The notes below the pieces were generated by a model, which saw only the letters and a program-made list of their open reading frames with translations, did not search any database and was not told the origin of the DNA. A stretch of DNA of 64,000 nt from NCBI RefSeq assembly GCF_020524035.2, contig NZ_CP129013.1:1-64000 (forward strand), given 5' to 3'. Shown piece after piece: positions 20,429 through 29,946 of the stretch (its first letter is position 1; every line of letters begins with the position of its first letter). The DNA comes from Bacillus carboniphilus (GTDB lineage: Bacteria; Bacillota; Bacilli; Bacillales; JAIVKR01). The position numbers were made by a program, and so were the translations under genes.

Positions 20429-21082
20429 TCACTTTTTTGATTCTCCACCATTTATTTGTGAGAAGAGCTTTTCTATAGATAAAATCATTCTATGAGCGTC
20501 TTCCATAGTGGTTTGGGGTAAAAAATAAACAAGTTGCAATGCATTTTTTGTTTTTTTAGTAACGATGGAACGTTTTGAATCGACGTAGGGGCTACCAAAG
20601 GGTCCTTGCTCATCACTTGAAATGAGCTTGTTTTCCAAAGAGATTTCTCTCCCATTTATTGCTTCATATTGTTCAGTACTAGACCCTATTCCTATAGTGA
20701 GATCTCCTTTAAGCCTATCCAAATCATATAGGCCTAGAGGAATCTTGTATTCAAGGGAAAAAAGGTTGTTTATGTCTACGGCCGAGTGAACAGGTTCAAG
20801 AAACTGTCTCTTTTTTATTCTTTTTAAAAGCGATTCACTTGAGGGACGATAATGACTAGGGTTTGTACCAACCTGTTTAAACATCGCTCTCCAGCCCTGT
20901 ACTTCTTTTATGGATGAAATGTCTAGATCAACTATATCTGTATAGAGTGTTTCTTGGAAAAACAACATTCTTCCTTTAACCATTTGAGGGGATTCATCTA
21001 TTGTAATATTATGATAATAAATAACCCCTAATTGGAATTGAGGAATGGCTGTTATAAGGTCGTTACTTAACGATATCTTCAA
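20429..21082 (-). CDS. B3/B4 tRNA-binding domain protein
   Basis: Stand-alone relative of the B3/B4 editing domain of phenylalanyl-tRNA synthetase beta. The 217-residue product has the signature segments WRAMFKQVGTNPSHYRPSSE and NLFSLEYKIPLGLYD, then DEQGPFGSPYVDSKRS. Such proteins may hydrolyse mischarged tRNA or amino-acid derivatives, but the substrate is unknown. The start is TTG at 21082 behind CAGGAGGG; the longer in-frame ATG would run into the divergent queG leader. Confidence 0.8.
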   Translation of the reverse strand: MKISLSNDLITAIPQFQLGVIYYHNITIDESPQMVKGRMLFFQETLYTDIVDLDISSIKEVQGWRAMFKQVGTNPSHYRPSSESLLKRIKKRQFLEPVHSAVDINNLFSLEYKIPLGLYDLDRLKGDLTIGIGSSTEQYEAINGREISLENKLISSDEQGPFGSPYVDSKRSIVTKKTKNALQLVYFLPQTTMEDAHRMILSIEKLFSQINGGESKK

Positions 21083-21152
21083 ATTTATCCCTCCTGAATT
21101 TTTATACATTATTCTCTCATATAAACAGTCCTTAAGAAAGGAGGAAGTCTTA

Positions 21153-22298
21153 ATGAACGTTACATTATTTAAAAAAGAGTTAATCAACTATAGTAAGGAA
21201 ATAAAGATTAATAAGATTGGTTTTGCTTCGGCTAATACGTTTGAAACGTTAAAACAAAGGTTAATTGACCAAAAAGAGTTAGGTTATCAATCAGGATTTG
21301 AAGAATCGGATATAAAAAAAAGAACGACTCCTCAACTTTTGCTACCGAAAGCTCGTTCTATTATTTCAATAGCGCTAGCGTATCCTTCTAAAATGAAAAA
21401 ACCTCCGCGAAGTACGAAGGACGACAGACGGGGGATTTTTTGCCGAGCTTCTTGGGGAAAGGATTATCACCTCCTTTTAAGGGAAAAGATGAATTTGATT
21501 GAAGCCTTTATAAAAGATAAATATCCAGAAGCAAAGATTCTTTCAATGGTCGATACGGGCGAGTTGAGTGATCGAGCGGTAGCAGAAAGAGCAGGAATTG
21601 GTTGGAGTGGAAAGAATTGTGCGATTATCACGCCTGAGTTTGGATCATATGTTTACTTAGGAGAGTTAATTACGAATATCCCATTTGAACCAGATCAACC
21701 AATTGAAGAAGGCTGTGGAACGTGTAATAAATGTGTAGATGCCTGTCCTACTAGTGCTCTCGTTCAAGGAGGGCAATTAGATTCTTCAAAGTGTATTGCT
21801 TTTTTAACACAAACAAAAGGATTCTTACCCGATCAATATCGAAAAAAAATAGGTAACCGTCTATATGGCTGCGATACTTGTCAAACCGTTTGTCCAGAAA
21901 ATAGAGGGAAGGACTTTCATTTTCATGTTGAAATGGAGCCGGATCCTAAAATAGCGAAACCGAGTTTAAAGCCGTTATTGACAATGAGTAACCGAGAGTT
22001 TAAAGAAAAATTCGGACATGTCTCTGGTTCATGGAGAGGAAAAAAACCGATCCAACGAAATGCGATCATTGCATTGGCACATTTTAAGGATGAAGCAAGT
22101 TTACCGATTCTTGAGAAATTATTGAATGACGATCCTAGACCTGTTATTCGAGGTACTGCGGCTTGGGCGATAGGGAAGATCGGTCAGAAAGACTATTTAG
22201 CCGTTCTAGAAAAGAGGTTGGAACTAGAAGAAGATCAAGAGGTTAGAAATGAGATTCAAAAAGGAATTCAGCTATTGGAAGCATGTAAAGGAGAGTAA
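21153..22298 (+). CDS. queG: Epoxyqueuosine reductase QueG
   Basis: Cobalamin-dependent iron-sulfur enzyme performing the last step of queuosine synthesis in tRNA, reducing epoxyqueuosine. The 381-residue product has the two ferredoxin-like cysteine sets CGTCNKCVDACP (near residue 190) and CDTCQTVCP (near 240), and C-terminal HEAT-like repeats (PRPVIRGTAAWAIGKIG). ATG 21153 follows AAAGGAGGAAG. It heads a queG-yhbB-trmL run matching B. subtilis. Its B12 requirement links it to the cobalamin uptake operon at 33.5-39.5 kb. Confidence 0.95.
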   Translation: MNVTLFKKELINYSKEIKINKIGFASANTFETLKQRLIDQKELGYQSGFEESDIKKRTTPQLLLPKARSIISIALAYPSKMKKPPRSTKDDRRGIFCRASWGKDYHLLLREKMNLIEAFIKDKYPEAKILSMVDTGELSDRAVAERAGIGWSGKNCAIITPEFGSYVYLGELITNIPFEPDQPIEEGCGTCNKCVDACPTSALVQGGQLDSSKCIAFLTQTKGFLPDQYRKKIGNRLYGCDTCQTVCPENRGKDFHFHVEMEPDPKIAKPSLKPLLTMSNREFKEKFGHVSGSWRGKKPIQRNAIIALAHFKDEASLPILEKLLNDDPRPVIRGTAAWAIGKIGQKDYLAVLEKRLELEEDQEVRNEIQKGIQLLEACKGE

Positions 22299-22332
22299 CC
22301 ATCATATTGTTTAATAAGGATGGTGGTTGTTC

Positions 22333-23253
22333 ATGAGTATAGAAGCAATCAAAAAAATGACCGAAAAACATCTTCAGTTTTTAGTAGGGGATATAGAAGG
22401 AACAGAAATCTCATCTATTTCAAATATAAAATCTTTTCAATTAAGAAAGGAGTTAGCAAATAAAAGAGGGGTAGAGATTGTTAAAGCGGTTGCACAAATT
22501 ACTCCAGAGGAGGAAGAAGGGCAAGAAGGGAAGCGTGTTATTCCATATCAGTTGAAGGTTCGCTTAGTAAACAAGCAAAGTGAGTACTTTTATATAGAGG
22601 AATATAAACAATTAAGAAAAATACATTTGTCTAGAAAAGAGCAGCTTATTATGGATGAATGCTGTGAAACTTACCCGTTTAAAGGTATTGATCAAGGATT
22701 TTCTCTTCAATCAGATGATAACGTACGTAAAGCTCCCTTTATCTATGATCGGTTAGCAGCTGTGCAATATGCAGAGCGTTGGTGGAATGATACAAATGCT
22801 AGCTTTCATAGCTTTGATGTCAATTGTACTAATTTTGTCTCTCAATGCTTGTATGCAGGTGATGCTATGATGATTGGATATCCTAATCGTACGAAAGGAT
22901 GGTGGATGCAGTCTGGTTCGTGGAGCTATAGTTGGACAGTCGCTCATGCAATGAGTATGTTTCTACCTAATAGTAAAAGTGGACTAAGAGCAACGCAATT
23001 GGACGATCCTTCACAACTATCTCCAGGTGATGTTATTTGCTATGACTTTGAAGGGGATGGAAGGTTTAATCATACGACCATTGTCGTGGCGAAGGATGAC
23101 AATGACATGCCTCTTGTTAACGCTCAAACGTATAATAGCCGAATGCGATACTGGTCATACGAGGATTCTACTGCTTACACAAAAGACATTCGCTATAAAT
23201 TTTTACGGATTGAAGACGATGCTAAAGTAAAGGGGGAGCAAGACGTGATATAA
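22333..23253 (+). CDS. yhbB: YhbB-like protein with putative amidase domain
   Basis: The C-terminal half resembles the putative amidase domain (PF12671): YDRLAAVQYAERWW, FDVNCTNFVSQCLYAGD with the probable nucleophile cysteine, and FNHTTIVVAK with the histidine. The N-terminal 130 residues are a charged domain of unknown role. It has 306 residues and no signal peptide. It follows queG by 34 bases and precedes trmL, the B. subtilis order. The substrate, possibly peptidoglycan peptide, is inferred. Confidence 0.85.
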   Translation: MSIEAIKKMTEKHLQFLVGDIEGTEISSISNIKSFQLRKELANKRGVEIVKAVAQITPEEEEGQEGKRVIPYQLKVRLVNKQSEYFYIEEYKQLRKIHLSRKEQLIMDECCETYPFKGIDQGFSLQSDDNVRKAPFIYDRLAAVQYAERWWNDTNASFHSFDVNCTNFVSQCLYAGDAMMIGYPNRTKGWWMQSGSWSYSWTVAHAMSMFLPNSKSGLRATQLDDPSQLSPGDVICYDFEGDGRFNHTTIVVAKDDNDMPLVNAQTYNSRMRYWSYEDSTAYTKDIRYKFLRIEDDAKVKGEQDVI

Positions 23254-23286
23254 TAACAGCTGTAAACTTTGGATGAGGTGAAAAAC

Positions 23287-23760
23287 GTGGGACTACATGT
23301 CGTATTATATCAACCAGAAATACCAGCGAACACTGGTAACATTGCAAGAACGTGTGCTGCAACGAACACAACATTACATTTAATTAGACCTTTAGGGTTT
23401 TCAACAGATGATAAAATGCTACGAAGAGCAGGCCTTGATTATTGGGAGTTTGTCAATGTTCAATACTATGATTCATTAGATGAGCTATTCGAAAAATACA
23501 ATGAAGCAAATTTTTATTTGATTACGAAATTCGGGAAGAAAGCTCATACAGATTTTTCATATGAAAATACAGAAGAAGATCATTTCTTTGTTTTTGGAAG
23601 AGAAACGAACGGGTTGCCCGATGAATTAATTGAAAACAATATGGATAAATGTTTACGCCTGCCAATGACAGAAAATGTTCGTTCTTTGAACTTGTCAAAT
23701 ACTGCAGCAATCCTGGTATATGAAGCATTGCGCCAACAGCAATACCCCGGATTAAAATAA
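23287..23760 (+). CDS. trmL: tRNA (cytidine/uridine(34)-2'-O)-methyltransferase TrmL
   Basis: SPOUT-class enzyme methylating the ribose of the wobble base in leucine tRNAs. The 157-residue protein has the family motifs YQPEIPANTGNIARTC, FGRETNGLP and RLPMTENVRSLNLSN (knotted SAM site). GTG 23287 is chosen because GAGGTG lies nine bases upstream and the N-terminus GLHVVLYQPEIPAN then matches B. subtilis CspR/TrmL. Last gene of the queG run, ending in a terminator. Confidence 0.95.
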   Translation: MGLHVVLYQPEIPANTGNIARTCAATNTTLHLIRPLGFSTDDKMLRRAGLDYWEFVNVQYYDSLDELFEKYNEANFYLITKFGKKAHTDFSYENTEEDHFFVFGRETNGLPDELIENNMDKCLRLPMTENVRSLNLSNTAAILVYEALRQQQYPGLK

Positions 23761-23770
23761 TAACTTTGCG

Positions 23771-23804
23771 AAAAAGCTTAATTCAATTGAATTGAGCTTT
23801 TTTT
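23771..23804 (+). terminator. Terminator of trmL
   Basis: Stem AAAAAGCT...AGCTTTTT with an A/T-rich palindromic loop and a run of T. Confidence 0.85.
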
Positions 23805-23995
23805 ACAGAGTAAGAAAGCATAAAAATCTGTCCTTATTTGGACGGTGCTTTCATTGCTGTCTAGCTCCAGCTCCTAGCCACTCGAGGTCATAAGTCAGGT
23901 AGAACAAAAGATAAAGAACATCTTTCTTTTCTCCGCGCCTTATAGTTGTCGTGGCTGAGCGAGGCCATGACACTTTTCGACTTCTCTTCTCTTTT
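23805..23995 (+). repeat. Family B repeat, copy 1 (chimeric with a family A end)
   Basis: Shares its first 70 bases with the copy at 52593: ACAGAGTAAGAAAGCATAAA, ATCTGTCCTTATT and TGTCTAGCTCCA. The right half differs (CTCGAGGTCATAAG, GTGGCTGAGCGAGGCCATGA) and runs into a family A end at 23996-24022. No gene lies between trmL and the DUF4397 gene. Confidence 0.65.
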
Positions 23996-24022
23996 TCCCC
24001 TACTTTTTGAACACGCACTTTA
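23996..24022 (-). repeat. Family A repeat, end fragment
   Basis: CCCCTACTTTTTGAACACGC then ACTT is the reverse complement of the AGTGCGTGTTCAAAAAGTAG end of the copy at 12412. Confidence 0.65.
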
Positions 24023-24128
24023 AGGTTTTTTTATTTTTTTCTCTGAAATTAGAGAACGATAGGAATATAATTGAATATTTAAGACAACATAGTACATGAA
24101 TCAAAATACATAGAAGGAGTGTTTTCTC

Positions 24129-24791
24129 ATGAAGAAACTTGTATTGTTGTCCCTTTCGCTAATCATAAGTTTACTCTTTGTGCAAAATGCTTTTGCTGCT
24201 GATATGGCAAAAGTTCGTATTTTACATGCGTCACCTGATGCTCCAAGTGTAGATGTGGTAGTTGATGGAGAAGTTGTCGTTGAAGATGCAAAATATAAAG
24301 ATGTGACCGATTACTTAGAATTAAAAAGAGGACCGCATAAGATTCAAATATTCGCAAGTGGTACGGTGGATGAGAGTAAGCCGGTGCTCGAGAAAAAGGT
24401 GCGATTAAAACCTGGTTCAAAACAAACGGTTGCAGCTATTAATAAACTAGACAGTATTGAACTGGCTCTAATAGATGACAGTGCAAAGCCTCAAGCTGGA
24501 AAAGCTAAGGTGCGAGTTGGGCATTTCTCGCCTGATGCTCCGCCTGTTGATGTAGCACAGAAAACAGGGAACGTTTTATTTAAAAATGTAAAATTTAAAG
24601 ATATTACAAAATATAAAGATTTAGATCCTGGAAGCTATGATTTAAATTTGAGAGAAGCGGGAACAGATAAGAAAATTATGATCTTGCCGCAAACAGAGTT
24701 TGAAGATGGTGTTGTTTATACGCTCTTACCTGTAGGATTTGCAAACGGACAACCACCATTAGAAGCAATTATATTAACAAATGAAGAATAA
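24129..24791 (+). CDS. Secreted protein with two DUF4397 domains
   Basis: Exported 220-residue protein. A signal peptide ends about AFA (residues 21-23). Two copies of a DUF4397 beta-sandwich follow, recognisable by VRILHASPDAPSVDVVVDG (from about 28) and VRVGHFSPDAPPVDVA (from about 128). The domain is found in Bacillus surface proteins; its ligand is unknown. There is no sorting signal or C-terminal membrane helix, so it is probably released. AGAAGGAGT precedes the ATG, and a terminator follows. Confidence 0.9.
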   Translation: MKKLVLLSLSLIISLLFVQNAFAADMAKVRILHASPDAPSVDVVVDGEVVVEDAKYKDVTDYLELKRGPHKIQIFASGTVDESKPVLEKKVRLKPGSKQTVAAINKLDSIELALIDDSAKPQAGKAKVRVGHFSPDAPPVDVAQKTGNVLFKNVKFKDITKYKDLDPGSYDLNLREAGTDKKIMILPQTEFEDGVVYTLLPVGFANGQPPLEAIILTNEE

Positions 24792-24805
24792 GTTCAACAT
24801 GAAGG

Positions 24806-24839
24806 TAAAAAGCCTACACATTAATGTGTAGGCTTTTTA
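24806..24839 (+). terminator. Terminator of the DUF4397 gene
   Basis: Stem AAAAGCCTACACATTAATGT closing with GTAGGCTTTTTAT. Confidence 0.88.
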
Positions 24840-24846
24840 TGTAGGA

Positions 24847-24942
24847 TTATTTATTGTTAATGTCAGGCTTATCGTCGTAACCAGCAGAAAAAATCGCCAT
24901 TAAAAATACTAAACAGACACCTAAAATTAGGGCTAGTTTCAT
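24847..24942 (-). CDS. Small membrane peptide of 31 residues
   Basis: MKLALILGVCLVFLMAIFSA then GYDDKPDINNK: one hydrophobic helix and a short polar tail, behind GGAGGGG. Not recognised. Convergent with the DUF4397 gene. Good ribosome binding site and codon pattern support it, but no homolog is recalled. Confidence 0.55.
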   Translation of the reverse strand: MKLALILGVCLVFLMAIFSAGYDDKPDINNK

Positions 24943-24985
24943 TTTTTCCCCTCCTTTAATTAAATGTGATAGCATGCCGAATCAA

Positions 24986-25004
24986 GGCTATCTAGCTCCA
25001 GCGT
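24986..25004 (+). repeat. Family B repeat, core fragment
   Basis: GCTATCTAGCTCCAGCG resembles the TGTCTAGCTCCAGC core of family B. The rest of the 310-base gap before prkA holds no other feature I can support. Confidence 0.4.
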
Positions 25005-25253
25005 ATAGAGACTTGTTTTTTGTGCACTCTTTTAATGTGTACCATGTTTTGTGGCTTGGTTAAAGAGGCTCTTTTCCTTTTCTTTATTATACATGAACAT
25101 CTAGGGCGTGTGAACATCGACTAAAGGTTTTGACATTTTGTACATAAATTTTTCTAACATGATAGGGGACATCCACGCATAGAGTATAGTATTATTTCCA
25201 CTTCTCTATCGTAGAGGTTTGTTCAAATTAAGAACAATGGAGGAGGTCCTATC

Positions 25254-26933
25254 ATGGATATTTTAAGAAAAATTGAAAAGTACAGAGAAGAAGAGCAAAG
25301 ATTAAAGTGGGAAGGCACTTTTGAAGATTATTTAAGAATGGTTAAGGAACGACCATGGATCGCTCAATCTGCTCATTCTCGGGTTTATAATATGGTGAAA
25401 GATGCAGGTATTGAAGAGGAAAATGGGGATAAAAAATTTCTTTTCTTTGATCAACAACTATTCGGCTTAGAAGAAGCACTTGAAAAACTTGTTGAAGAAT
25501 ATTTTCATCCCGCAGCTAAGCGATTAGATGTAAGAAAAAGAATTCTTTTATTAATGGGTCCTGTAAGCGGGGGAAAATCAACGCTGGTCTCTATGCTTAA
25601 AAGAGGTCTAGAAGAATACTCTCATACGGATCGAGGAGCTGTTTATGCCATTAAAGGGTGTCCGATGCATGAAGACCCGTTGCATTTAATTCCCCATCAT
25701 CTAAGAGAAGATTTTTATCAAGAGTATGGAATTCGTATTGAAGGAAACCTATCTCCATTAAATTTGATGCGATTAGAAGAAGAATATCATGGAAGAATTG
25801 AAGACGTGCTAGTAGAACGTGTATTTTTTTCTGAAGATAAACGGGTAGGGATTGGTACATTTAGCCCTTCTGATCCAAAATCTCAAGATATTGCTGATTT
25901 AACAGGAAGTATTGATTTTTCAACAATCGCTGAATATGGATCTGAGTCTGATCCAAGAGCCTATCGATTTGATGGAGAATTAAATAAAGCCAATCGCGGC
26001 ATGATGGAATTTCAAGAAATGTTAAAGTGTGATGAAAAATTTTTATGGCACCTTTTATCCTTAACTCAAGAAGGGAATTTTAAAGCGGGTAGGTTTGCTC
26101 TTATTTCCGCTGACGAATTAATTGTCGCTCATACAAATGAGACCGAATACCGTTCATTTATTGCTAATAAGAAAAATGAAGCGCTGCACTCTCGAATTAT
26201 CGTTATGCCTGTTCCCTATAACTTGAGGTTATCAGAGGAAGAACGAATTTATAAAAAAATGATATCGGAAAGTGATGTTTCTGATGTCCATATCGCTCCG
26301 CACACATTAAAGGTGGCAGCGATGTTTACCATTTTAACACGATTGAAAGACCCTAAGAGAGGCGATATCGATTTAATTAAAAAGATGAGAATGTATGATG
26401 GAGAAAGTGTTGAAGGATTTAATCAAGTGGACGTTGATGAGTTAAAAAACGAATATTCAGATGAAGGGATGAGTGGAATTGATCCTCGTTATGTCATTAA
26501 TCGAATTTCTTCAACCATTATTCGTAAAGAAACACCATCCATTAATGCTCTTGACGTGTTGAGATCTTTGAAAGATGGTTTGGCTGCACATCCATCCATT
26601 ACAGAAGAAAATAAAGAAAGATATTTAAACTTTATCTCTGTTGCACGAAAAGAGTATGATGATATTGCTAAAAATGAAGTACAAAAAGCTTTTGTGTATT
26701 CTTATGAAGAGTCAGCAAAAACATTGATGAATAATTATCTCGATAATGTAGAGGCGTATTGTAATAAAAATAAACTTCGTGATCCGTTAACAGGAGAAGA
26801 AATGAATCCGGACGAAAAGCTTATGCGTTCCATTGAGGAGCAAATAGGGATTTCAGAAAATGCAAAGAAATCATTTCGTGAGGAAATTCTTATTCGTATT
26901 TCGGCTTATGCGAGAAAAGGGGAAGCGGTTTGA
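25254..26933 (+). CDS. prkA: PrkA serine protein kinase / AAA+ protease, 5' part before a frameshift
   Basis: PrkA of spore formers, an AAA+ protein described both as kinase and as ATP-dependent protease, expressed early in sporulation. The 559-residue reading contains the P-loop GPVSGGKST near residue 103. B. subtilis PrkA has 631 residues; here the frame ends in ARKGEAV at an AAAAGGGG run (26915-26922), and the missing tail is in another frame at 26924-27150. Removing one G restores a full-length protein. AGGAGGTCC precedes the ATG. yhbH follows downstream as in B. subtilis, with one deacetylase gene between. Confidence 0.93.
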   Translation: MDILRKIEKYREEEQRLKWEGTFEDYLRMVKERPWIAQSAHSRVYNMVKDAGIEEENGDKKFLFFDQQLFGLEEALEKLVEEYFHPAAKRLDVRKRILLLMGPVSGGKSTLVSMLKRGLEEYSHTDRGAVYAIKGCPMHEDPLHLIPHHLREDFYQEYGIRIEGNLSPLNLMRLEEEYHGRIEDVLVERVFFSEDKRVGIGTFSPSDPKSQDIADLTGSIDFSTIAEYGSESDPRAYRFDGELNKANRGMMEFQEMLKCDEKFLWHLLSLTQEGNFKAGRFALISADELIVAHTNETEYRSFIANKKNEALHSRIIVMPVPYNLRLSEEERIYKKMISESDVSDVHIAPHTLKVAAMFTILTRLKDPKRGDIDLIKKMRMYDGESVEGFNQVDVDELKNEYSDEGMSGIDPRYVINRISSTIIRKETPSINALDVLRSLKDGLAAHPSITEENKERYLNFISVARKEYDDIAKNEVQKAFVYSYEESAKTLMNNYLDNVEAYCNKNKLRDPLTGEEMNPDEKLMRSIEEQIGISENAKKSFREEILIRISAYARKGEAV

Positions 26934-27150
26934 TTACAATTCACATGAGCGTTTACGGGAAGCGATTCAGAAAAAACTATTTGCTGATTTAAAAGATGTT
27001 GTGAAGATTACAACTTCTACGAAAACACCAGATGAACAGCAGTTGAAAAAAATTAATGAAGTTGTAGCTAGATTAATTGATGATCATGGATATAATTCGA
27101 CTTCAGCCAATGAACTGCTTAAATATGTTGGTAGCCTATTAAACAGATAA
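26860..27150 (+). pseudogene. prkA: Displaced C-terminus of PrkA
   Basis: From about 26924 this frame reads RFDYNSHERLREAIQKKLFA, DLKDVVKITTSTKTPDEQQL and ELLKYVGSLLNR, the conserved PrkA ending. It has no ribosome binding site of its own. The break is one extra base in a G run, so it is either a sequencing error or a loss of the last 75 residues. Confidence 0.88.
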
Positions 27151-27173
27151 ACTAAGAAAATTGTATTCTATTT

Positions 27174-27207
27174 AAGACAGGTCTATTTTAGACCCTGTCT
27201 TTTTTTA
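27174..27207 (+). terminator. Terminator of prkA
   Basis: Stem AAGACAGG...CCTGTCTTTTTTT enclosing GTCTATTTTAGAC, itself a hairpin. Confidence 0.88.
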
Positions 27208-27283
27208 TAAAAAAGTAACATATTGGTCACATGACTGACATTATAATGTAACATTAAAGAAATAAAGGAGATAAGGACACTCC

Positions 27284-28075
27284 ATGAAAACCACTCCAAA
27301 GATGGTTACATTTTTAATATGTGTCTTTATGACAGGTTGCTTAGTGAATACATTCAATAATAATGATACGAAAAACACAACTTCTAGCACAATTAATCAT
27401 AGGTTTTCAAACATTGATGACCTCAAGAGCCCGATATGGGTGATAAAGCATAGTGATACTCCATTATTTAATCATTTTTCATTTAAACGAAGAGTTGTGG
27501 ATGGCCCATTACGAGCAAAATCACAAAAAAAAATAGCCTTAACGTTTGATGATGGTCCACATGGAACCTATACACAAGAAATTATTCAACTATTAGAAAT
27601 ATATGATGCGAATGCCACCTTTTTTATGCTCGGAGCTCAAGTCGAGTTATACCCAGAGGTTGTTCAATCTTTAGTTGATAAGGGATATGAAATTGGGAAT
27701 CATACGTGGAATCATAAAGATTTAACAAAGTTATCAAAGGAAGAAGTCATTTTTCAAATAAATGAAACGTCTCATGTAATAGAGGAGATTACTGGAGAAA
27801 GAACAATTTTATTCCGACCTCCATACGGTTCAACTAATTATGAGGTAGAAAGGGTTGTTAAGCAGCGTCCAATATTATGGGATGTTGATCCAATGGATTG
27901 GGAAGTGAAGGATTCCCAGTCAATCTTTCGGTTAGTCATAGAAAATGTAACAAATCACTCCATCATTTTGCTTCACGATATTTATGAATGGACGGTTGAA
28001 GCTTTAGCTTTAATACTTCCTTTTTTAAAGGAACAAGGGTATCAGTTTGTAACAGTATCTGAACTAGAGAAATAG
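27284..28075 (+). CDS. Polysaccharide deacetylase lipoprotein (NodB domain)
   Basis: Extracellular carbohydrate esterase family 4 enzyme, probably acting on N-acetyl sugars of peptidoglycan. The 263-residue protein has a lipobox FMTGC (C19), the metal and catalytic motifs TFDDGPHG, GNHTWNH and RPPYGS, a W-containing DVDPMDW motif and LLHD. All five NodB motifs are present, so it should be active. The low-complexity NNNDTKNTTSST after the cysteine is a linker. It lies between prkA and yhbH, which suggests use during sporulation, but no sporulation promoter is clear. Confidence 0.9.
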   Translation: MKTTPKMVTFLICVFMTGCLVNTFNNNDTKNTTSSTINHRFSNIDDLKSPIWVIKHSDTPLFNHFSFKRRVVDGPLRAKSQKKIALTFDDGPHGTYTQEIIQLLEIYDANATFFMLGAQVELYPEVVQSLVDKGYEIGNHTWNHKDLTKLSKEEVIFQINETSHVIEEITGERTILFRPPYGSTNYEVERVVKQRPILWDVDPMDWEVKDSQSIFRLVIENVTNHSIILLHDIYEWTVEALALILPFLKEQGYQFVTVSELEK

Positions 28076-28136
28076 AAAGGGGTGATGATTGACCGAATTA
28101 TATGTTCCCATCTTGTCTTATCAAAGTTCAATGTAA

Positions 28137-28178
28137 GAAAGCAAGATTCTTTATGTGGAAGGAGATCTTGCTTTTTTA
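28137..28178 (+). terminator. Terminator of the deacetylase gene
   Basis: Arms AAAGCAAGAT and ATCTTGCTTT followed by TTTT. Confidence 0.85.
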
Positions 28179-28557
28179 TCATTTTCAGAGTTGTACAAAT
28201 TCATATATATATAAAGAGAAGCATAAACATACAGACATATAGGGATCAGTTAAGGATATAGGAAAAAAGCTTATTTTATGAAAATTACAATTAAATAAGC
28301 CTATTTTAGCAGGAAACCTGTCAATATTCAGAATTTTCTGCATAGTATGAAGTAATTCCAATCAAATGATGTCAAAGGAAGATGTGTTGGTATTTATCAA
28401 ATCTTCGTGGTGTTTTAAATGATTGTTTTGTTTCTCACACTCATTACCTTATGCACAGACAATGAATTTGTGAACAATTTTTTAAAAAATGTTCAATATT
28501 TTTTATTTTGATGAGTGTGAACAGTTATGATCAAACCTTAAAAAGGAGGGAATTACC
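28179..28557. other. yhbH upstream region
   Basis: About 380 AT-rich bases. CAATATT (28322-28328) and CATAGTAT (28341-28348) weakly resemble a sigma-E promoter with a short spacer, fitting the sporulation control of B. subtilis yhbH. An imperfect palindrome TGAACAATTTTTT/AAAAAATGTTCA lies at 28473-28497. No coding sequence seen. Confidence 0.35.
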
Positions 28558-29724
28558 TTGTCAGCCGATAAAAACTTTGTCATTTCGAAAGAAAACTGGT
28601 CCCTCCATCGAAAAGGACATGATGATCAAACTCGTCACCAAGAAAAAGTTAAAGATGCGATTAAAAATAATTTACCTGATTTAATCTCTGAAGAAAACAT
28701 CGTCATGTCAAATGGAAGGGATGTCGTCAAAATCCCAATTCGTTCATTAGATGAGTATAAAATTCGTTATAATTATGATAAAAATAAGCATGTTGGTCAG
28801 GGCGACGGTAAGAGTAAAGTTGGAGATGTAGTTGCAAGAGATCCAGGTGGTCAATCACGAAAAGGTGCAGGAAAAGGTCAGGGAGCAGGAGACCAAGCAG
28901 GTGAAGATTATTATGAAGCAGAAGTTTCGTTAATGGAATTAGAAGAAGCCTTATTTAAAGAGTTAGAGCTTCCTAACTTAATGGAAAAAGAGCGGGATAA
29001 TAATTTAGTTGAAGATATCGAATTTAATGACATTAGACGAACAGGATTGATGGGGAACATTGACAAAAAAAGAACGATGATGTCAGCGTATAAACGAAAT
29101 GCACTTAGAGGTAAAACAGCCTTTCATCCGATTTTTCCCGAGGATTTAAAATTTAAGACGTGGAATATAAAAGAGAAACCTGAATCCAAGGCGGTCGTTC
29201 TTGCTATGATGGATACCAGTGGATCCATGGGAGTATGGGAAAAATATATGTCTAGAAGTTTCTTTTTCTGGATGACACGTTTTTTGAGAACAAAGTATCA
29301 GCGAGTCGAAATTGAATTTATAGCACACCATACTGAAGCAAAAGTAGTGACAGAAGATGAGTTTTTTAACAAAGGTGAAAGTGGAGGAACCATTTGTTCA
29401 TCTGCATATAAAAAGGCACTGAAGCTTATCAATGATAAATATTCACCTTCGCAGTATAATATTTATCCATTTCATTTTTCAGATGGAGATAATTTAACAT
29501 CAGATAATCAGCGTTGCGTCAAGTTGATTGAAGAACTAATGAAACATTCGAATATTTTTGGTTATGGGGAAGTCAATCAATACAATCGTCACTCTACGTT
29601 AATGACGGCTTATAAAAATATTGAAAATGAAAAATTTCGCTATTATATATTAAAACAAAAAGCAGACGTGTATCATGCAATGAAGAGTTTTTTTAGAAAA
29701 GAAGAAACGAAAAAGTATGCTTAA
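28558..29724 (+). CDS. yhbH: Sporulation protein YhbH (DUF444)
   Basis: DUF444 protein with a von Willebrand-like metal site. The 388-residue product closely follows B. subtilis Yhb[21 protein letters not shown] near the start, a Gly-rich linker [20 protein letters not shown], then [15 protein letters not shown] (metal-ion-dependent adhesion motif) and [12 protein letters not shown]. The start is TTG behind AAAGGAGGG. Its partners prkA and, in many spore formers, spoVR form a functional group; spoVR is not in this window. Confidence 0.95.
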   Translation: MSADKNFVISKENWSLHRKGHDDQTRHQEKVKDAIKNNLPDLISEENIVMSNGRDVVKIPIRSLDEYKIRYNYDKNKHVGQGDGKSKVGDVVARDPGGQSRKGAGKGQGAGDQAGEDYYEAEVSLMELEEALFKELELPNLMEKERDNNLVEDIEFNDIRRTGLMGNIDKKRTMMSAYKRNALRGKTAFHPIFPEDLKFKTWNIKEKPESKAVVLAMMDTSGSMGVWEKYMSRSFFFWMTRFLRTKYQRVEIEFIAHHTEAKVVTEDEFFNKGESGGTICSSAYKKALKLINDKYSPSQYNIYPFHFSDGDNLTSDNQRCVKLIEELMKHSNIFGYGEVNQYNRHSTLMTAYKNIENEKFRYYILKQKADVYHAMKSFFRKEETKKYA

Positions 29725-29753
29725 AAAGACCATGAAAGTGGTCTTTTTATTTT
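29723..29753 (+). terminator. Terminator of yhbH
   Basis: Stem AAAAAGACCA...TGGTCTTTTT overlapping the stop codon region. Confidence 0.88.
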
Positions 29754-29932
29754 GCGGAATATACTCATTCCTTTCATTTTTTTAATAAAAAAACTTAGCT
29801 AATTAACATTGATTTAATAGTTTAAAACCATACAAACCTATACTTACATATTAAAGGTAGTTTTCAGTGTAATTACTCCTAAATAAATATTTAAGGGTTA
29901 CAGCTAATGATAAAGAGTGGTAAAATAATTAG

Positions 29933-29946
29933 TGCAAACGTTTTCA
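29933..29946. promoter_or_regulatory. Distal cre site upstream of the amylase gene
   Basis: TGCAAACGTTTTCA fits the CcpA consensus TGNAANCGNTTNCA exactly. It lies about 350 bases before the amylase start. The 540-base gap also contains an imperfect hairpin (AGAGAGACCTACGC to GGTTTTCTCTTT, 29981-30028) of unknown use. Confidence 0.65.

Noticed and set aside
28084-28250. Short frame after the deacetylase gene beginning at GTGATGATTGACC
   Set aside because: It runs through the terminator hairpin and has no conserved features.
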